DNA of 53,555 nt from Bacteroidales bacterium (GTDB taxonomy: Bacteria > Bacteroidota > Bacteroidia > Bacteroidales > F082). The notes below the pieces were generated by a model. It was not told where the DNA came from. It did not search any database and saw only the letters and a program-made list of their open reading frames with translations. The translations under genes and the position numbers were made by a program. Of this stretch, positions 50,895-53,555 are shown one piece after another (the first letter of the stretch is position 1; every line of letters begins with the position of its first letter). The stretch spans positions 1-53,555 of the forward strand of contig JAFZKP010000023.1 of NCBI GenBank assembly GCA_017553625.1. The letters run 5' to 3'.

Positions 50895-52181
50895 AATAAC
50901 GCCGTAGCAATCGAAATAATCGGCTTGAGTAATCTTCACATTGACGAAAGAGCCGATTTCTATTTTGCAATCTTTCATTGAGATAAGCACCTCGTCATCG
51001 ACCTCGGGGGAGTCGTATTGGGTGCGAGCGACATAGTAGCCGCCTTCAGTGCGGTCGATGAGTACTTTTTCGGTTTTTCCGAGACGTTTTTGGTTGATTT
51101 CCAATGAGATATCCTGCTGAACATCCATAAATTTATCAACGCGCGCCTTCTTCACCTCTTCTGGCACATCGTCTTTGAGTTCGTAAGCAGGCGTCCCCTC
51201 CTCAGCCGAGTATGCAAACACGCCGGCGCGCTCGAACCGCATCTCCTTGATGAAGTCTATTAGCTCGTTGAACTGCTCCTCTGTCTCGCCAGGGAAGCCA
51301 ACAATAAACGTGCTTCTGAAAGCGATATCAGGAACGTACGAACGAACTTTCTTGACGAATTCCACGGTCTGCTCGTGAGTCACACCACGACGCATCGCCT
51401 TCAAAATAGGCGTGCTGATATGCTGCAAAGGCAGGTCTATATAATGGCAAATCTTCGGGTTGTCGCGCATCAATTCAAGCAACTCCACCGGAAATCCCTG
51501 CGGATAGCCGTAATGCAGACGAACCCACTCAATGCCGTCGATTTCGGTCAGCTTCTGAACCAACTCCACGATATGCGAATTACCATCTATGTCGTAGCCG
51601 TAATATGTGAGGTCTTGAGCTATGAGAATCAGCTCTTTAACACCTTTATTCGCAAGATTTTCCGCCTCTTTGATGAGGTTTTCCATCGGCACCGACTTAT
51701 GTTCGCCGCGAATCAAAGGAATGGCGCAGAATGCACAATGGCGGTTGCAGCCTTCCGAAATCTTCAGATAAGCGTAATGCGATGGTGTCGAAAGCACGCG
51801 CTCGCAGCAATAATCAGCATGATAATCCGATTTAAGGATGTCGGCAGCGACATGTTGCACCGGCTCCACTCCAAAGAAAGCATCAACTTCATGAATCTCC
51901 TTACGCAACTCTTTCTTGTAACGCTCCGAAAGACAGCCCATCACATATAACTTCTTGATTTTATTTGCCTTACGCAGCTCAGCATATTCCAAAATCGTGT
52001 CAATTGATTCTTCTTTCGCATCGCCGATGAAGCCGCAGGTGTTGATAATCACCACGTCCGATTTCTCATCGGAATCGTGAACAATCTTATATGTGTTGTT
52101 CAACAACGCCGCCAGATGCTCCGAATCGACTTTGTTTTTCGAGCAACCTAATGTTACAATATTTAAAATTGGTTTTTTCAT
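50889..52181 (-). CDS. rimO: Ribosomal protein uS12 methylthiotransferase RimO
   Basis: 430 residues. It methylthiolates an Asp of ribosomal protein uS12 with radical SAM chemistry. The N-terminal MTTase domain has Cys in TLGCSKNKVDSE, NTCGFIGDAKEE and VMGCLSERYKKE; the radical SAM cluster is CNRHCAFCAIP (about residue 150); a TRAM domain closes it (KVLIDRTEGGYYVARTQYDS). Length is normal. An octamer repeat overlaps its stop codon. Confidence 0.96.
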   Translation of the reverse strand: MKKPILNIVTLGCSKNKVDSEHLAALLNNTYKIVHDSDEKSDVVIINTCGFIGDAKEESIDTILEYAELRKANKIKKLYVMGCLSERYKKELRKEIHEVDAFFGVEPVQHVAADILKSDYHADYCCERVLSTPSHYAYLKISEGCNRHCAFCAIPLIRGEHKSVPMENLIKEAENLANKGVKELILIAQDLTYYGYDIDGNSHIVELVQKLTEIDGIEWVRLHYGYPQGFPVELLELMRDNPKICHYIDLPLQHISTPILKAMRRGVTHEQTVEFVKKVRSYVPDIAFRSTFIVGFPGETEEQFNELIDFIKEMRFERAGVFAYSAEEGTPAYELKDDVPEEVKKARVDKFMDVQQDISLEINQKRLGKTEKVLIDRTEGGYYVARTQYDSPEVDDEVLISMKDCKIEIGSFVNVKITQADYFDCYGVIS

Positions 52182-52197
52182 ATTTTATGAATCCAAG

Positions 52198-52270
52198 GGC
52201 AAACGCATGCGTTTGCCCTACGGGATGATATTGTTTTATATCCAGTGGGGGCAAGGCACGCCTTGTCCCA
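52198..52270. repeat. Pair of REP-like palindromes between ftsY and rimO
   Basis: GGGCAAACGCATGCGTTTGC... at 52198-52221 and GGGGCAAGGCACGCCTTGTC... at about 52248-52269, in inverted orientation (ends CCCTAC and GTGGGG) about 25 bases apart. This is again a REPIN-like pair. Confidence 0.75.
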
Positions 52271-53227
52271 TTAATTAAATAATGAATCGACAAATTCTTT
52301 TCTGTCGAAAATCTGCAGGTTCTCCATCTTCTCTCCCACTCCGATGTATTTCACCGGAATCTTGAACTGGTCTGAGATACCGATTACCACGCCGCCTTTT
52401 GCGGTGCCATCCAACTTGGTGAGTGCCAATGCGTTAACCTCTGTAGCGGCAATAAACTGGCGTGCCTGCTCGATAGCGTTCTGTCCTGTTGAAGCATCCA
52501 GAACCAGCAACACCTCGTGCGGTGCATCCGGAACGACTTTCTGGCACACTTTCTTAATCTTCGAAAGCTCGTTCATCAAGCCGATTTTATTATGCAGACG
52601 TCCAGCAGTGTCGATGAGAACCACGTCAGCACCTTGCGCCACAGCCGATTTCACGGTGTCGAAAGCAACAGACGCAGGGTCAGCGCCCATGCCTTGCGAC
52701 ACTATCGGGACTCCCACTCTGTCCGCCCAAATCTTGAGTTGGTCGACAGCAGCAGCGCGGAAAGTGTCTGAAGCTCCGAGCATCACCTTCTTGCCAGCCA
52801 TCTTGAAGTTGTAAGCGAGCTTTCCTATCGTGGTGGTCTTGCCCACTCCGTTCACGCCCACAACCATGATGACGTAAGGTTTTTTATCTTCCGGAAGGTC
52901 GAAAGTGCTGCCGTCGCCAGAGTTGTTTTCCTGCAGCAACGACGCAATCTCTTCTTTCAAAATAGAATTCAACTCATTGGTTCCCACATATTTGTCACGT
53001 GCCACACGTTTCTGAATACGTTCGATAATCTTCAACGTGGTGTCAACGCCGACGTCGGATGTCACCAAAATCTCCTCAAGGTTATCGAGCACATCGTCAT
53101 CGACGGTCGACTTTCCGATAATCGCCTTTGAAATGCGGTCAAACACACTGGTTCTTGTCTTCTCCAGCCCCTTGTTCAGGTCTTCTTTTGCCTCTTTGTC
53201 TCTTTTAAAAAACGAAAAAATACCCAT
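52271..53227 (-). CDS. ftsY: Signal recognition particle receptor FtsY
   Basis: 318 residues. It receives ribosome-nascent chain-SRP complexes at the membrane. N domain starts MGIFSFFKRDKEAKEDLNKG with a short basic lead rather than a long acidic A domain. The GTPase G domain shows MVVGVNGVGKTTTIGKL (about 115-130), DTFRAAAVDQLKIWA, VLIDTAGRLHNK and LTKLDGTAKGG. Length is normal for Bacteroidetes. The DUF4295 gene lies upstream, as is usual in this phylum. Confidence 0.96.
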   Translation of the reverse strand: MGIFSFFKRDKEAKEDLNKGLEKTRTSVFDRISKAIIGKSTVDDDVLDNLEEILVTSDVGVDTTLKIIERIQKRVARDKYVGTNELNSILKEEIASLLQENNSGDGSTFDLPEDKKPYVIMVVGVNGVGKTTTIGKLAYNFKMAGKKVMLGASDTFRAAAVDQLKIWADRVGVPIVSQGMGADPASVAFDTVKSAVAQGADVVLIDTAGRLHNKIGLMNELSKIKKVCQKVVPDAPHEVLLVLDASTGQNAIEQARQFIAATEVNALALTKLDGTAKGGVVIGISDQFKIPVKYIGVGEKMENLQIFDRKEFVDSLFN

Positions 53228-53295
53228 TTTTCTACTCGTTTATAATTATTTGCAAAGATAATATAATTTTCTTTACGCCCAAACGGGCTATTTTT

Positions 53296-53438
53296 ATTCC
53301 TTTTCCCTTGATGGAAAAGGAACCGAGGTTCATCTTTGATCGCTTTGCGGTGCGGTGGCCCGCGCCATACGGCGGTTCGAGCTTCGTATGGCGCTTGACT
53401 TTTTGGTTACTTTTTTGTCAAGAAAAAAGTAACAATTA
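53296..53438. repeat. Complex inverted-repeat region between the DUF4295 gene and ftsY
   Basis: Contains three imperfect inverted repeats: CCTTTTcccTTGATGGAAAAGG, a middle one around CGCCATACGG / TCGTATGGCGC, and GTTACTTTTTT / AAAAAAGTAAC. The last resembles a dispersed repeat known in other Bacteroidetes genomes; it could act as a terminator after the DUF4295 gene. Confidence 0.55.
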
Positions 53439-53505
53439 AATAACCACAAAAAGCTTTCTCGTCGAAACGGGAAAGCCATTTTAAATCAATTCAAAAAACT
53501 TATAA

Positions 53506-53555
53506 TTAGTTCTTTGCGATGAATTCTTGTGCCTGGTCGATCGGGACGATGATCT
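53506..53555 (-). CDS. C-terminal end of a DUF4295 protein (partial)
   Basis: The last 15 codons, read IIVPIDQAQEFIAKN then stop, run off the right edge. The ending resembles DUF4295, a short protein that in Bacteroidetes lies with rpmG and rpmB just upstream of ftsY. Only the end is seen, so the call leans on position. Confidence 0.7.
   Translation of the reverse strand, partial: IIVPIDQAQEFIAKN

Overview
The window looks like chromosomal DNA from a member of the Bacteroidales (Bacteroidota), probably a host-associated or anaerobic lineage. This rests on several features: the Bacteroidetes-type promoter -7 element TAnnTTTG in front of most transcription units; a short primary sigma factor of 287 aa; a type IX secretion (T9SS) C-terminal sorting domain; DUF5723, DUF1015, DUF5618 and DUF4295 family genes; and gene orders typical of the group (thrS-infC-rpmI; serC-serA-DUF1015; ftsY next to a DUF4295 gene). 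No rRNA, tRNA or CRISPR array was seen.

Layout. 1-4.5 kb: the translation operon thrS-infC-rpmI on the minus strand and a peptide-binding lipoprotein; infC appears to use an AUA start codon. 4.6-8.6 kb: an unusual tandem array in which the 3' end of an unknown gene is repeated, separating two ORF6N-domain genes from two copies of a module made of a putative small RNA and a convergent 137-residue protein. 8.6-11.1 kb: a fibronectin-repeat lipoprotein, a long composite hairpin, and a RAYT (REP-associated tyrosine) transposase with its REPIN-like palindromes. 11.1-30.9 kb: mostly core genes (lon, bL31B, LuxC-like reductase, serC, serA, DUF1015, ureohydrolase, yebC, gcvT, DUF5723 protein, rpsO, pnp, primary sigma factor).

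30.9-45.4 kb is an accessory, defence-type island, mostly on the minus strand and AT-rich in places. In order it holds a truncated four-helix-bundle gene, a DUF4143 AAA ATPase with a palindromic operator, gene remnants, a DUF4209-like HEPN protein, an Eco57I-type adenine methyltransferase, a PLD-nuclease/SNF2 helicase, a second copy of the composite hairpin, a DUF3791/DUF3990 toxin-antitoxin-like cluster, and a three-gene operon of RloA-like ATPase, RloB-like TOPRIM protein and an unrecognised cysteine-containing protein. 45.6-53.6 kb returns to core and surface genes: rpe, pepD, a T9SS-sorted protein and its beta-helix neighbour, rimO, ftsY and the end of a DUF4295 gene.

The best candidates for undescribed biology are the gene-tail array with its paired small RNA/137-aa modules, the composite hairpin with compensatory stem changes found upstream of two unrelated genes, the helicase-methyltransferase-HEPN gene set, and the ATPase-TOPRIM-unknown operon. 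All functional statements on these four are inference from sequence read by eye.
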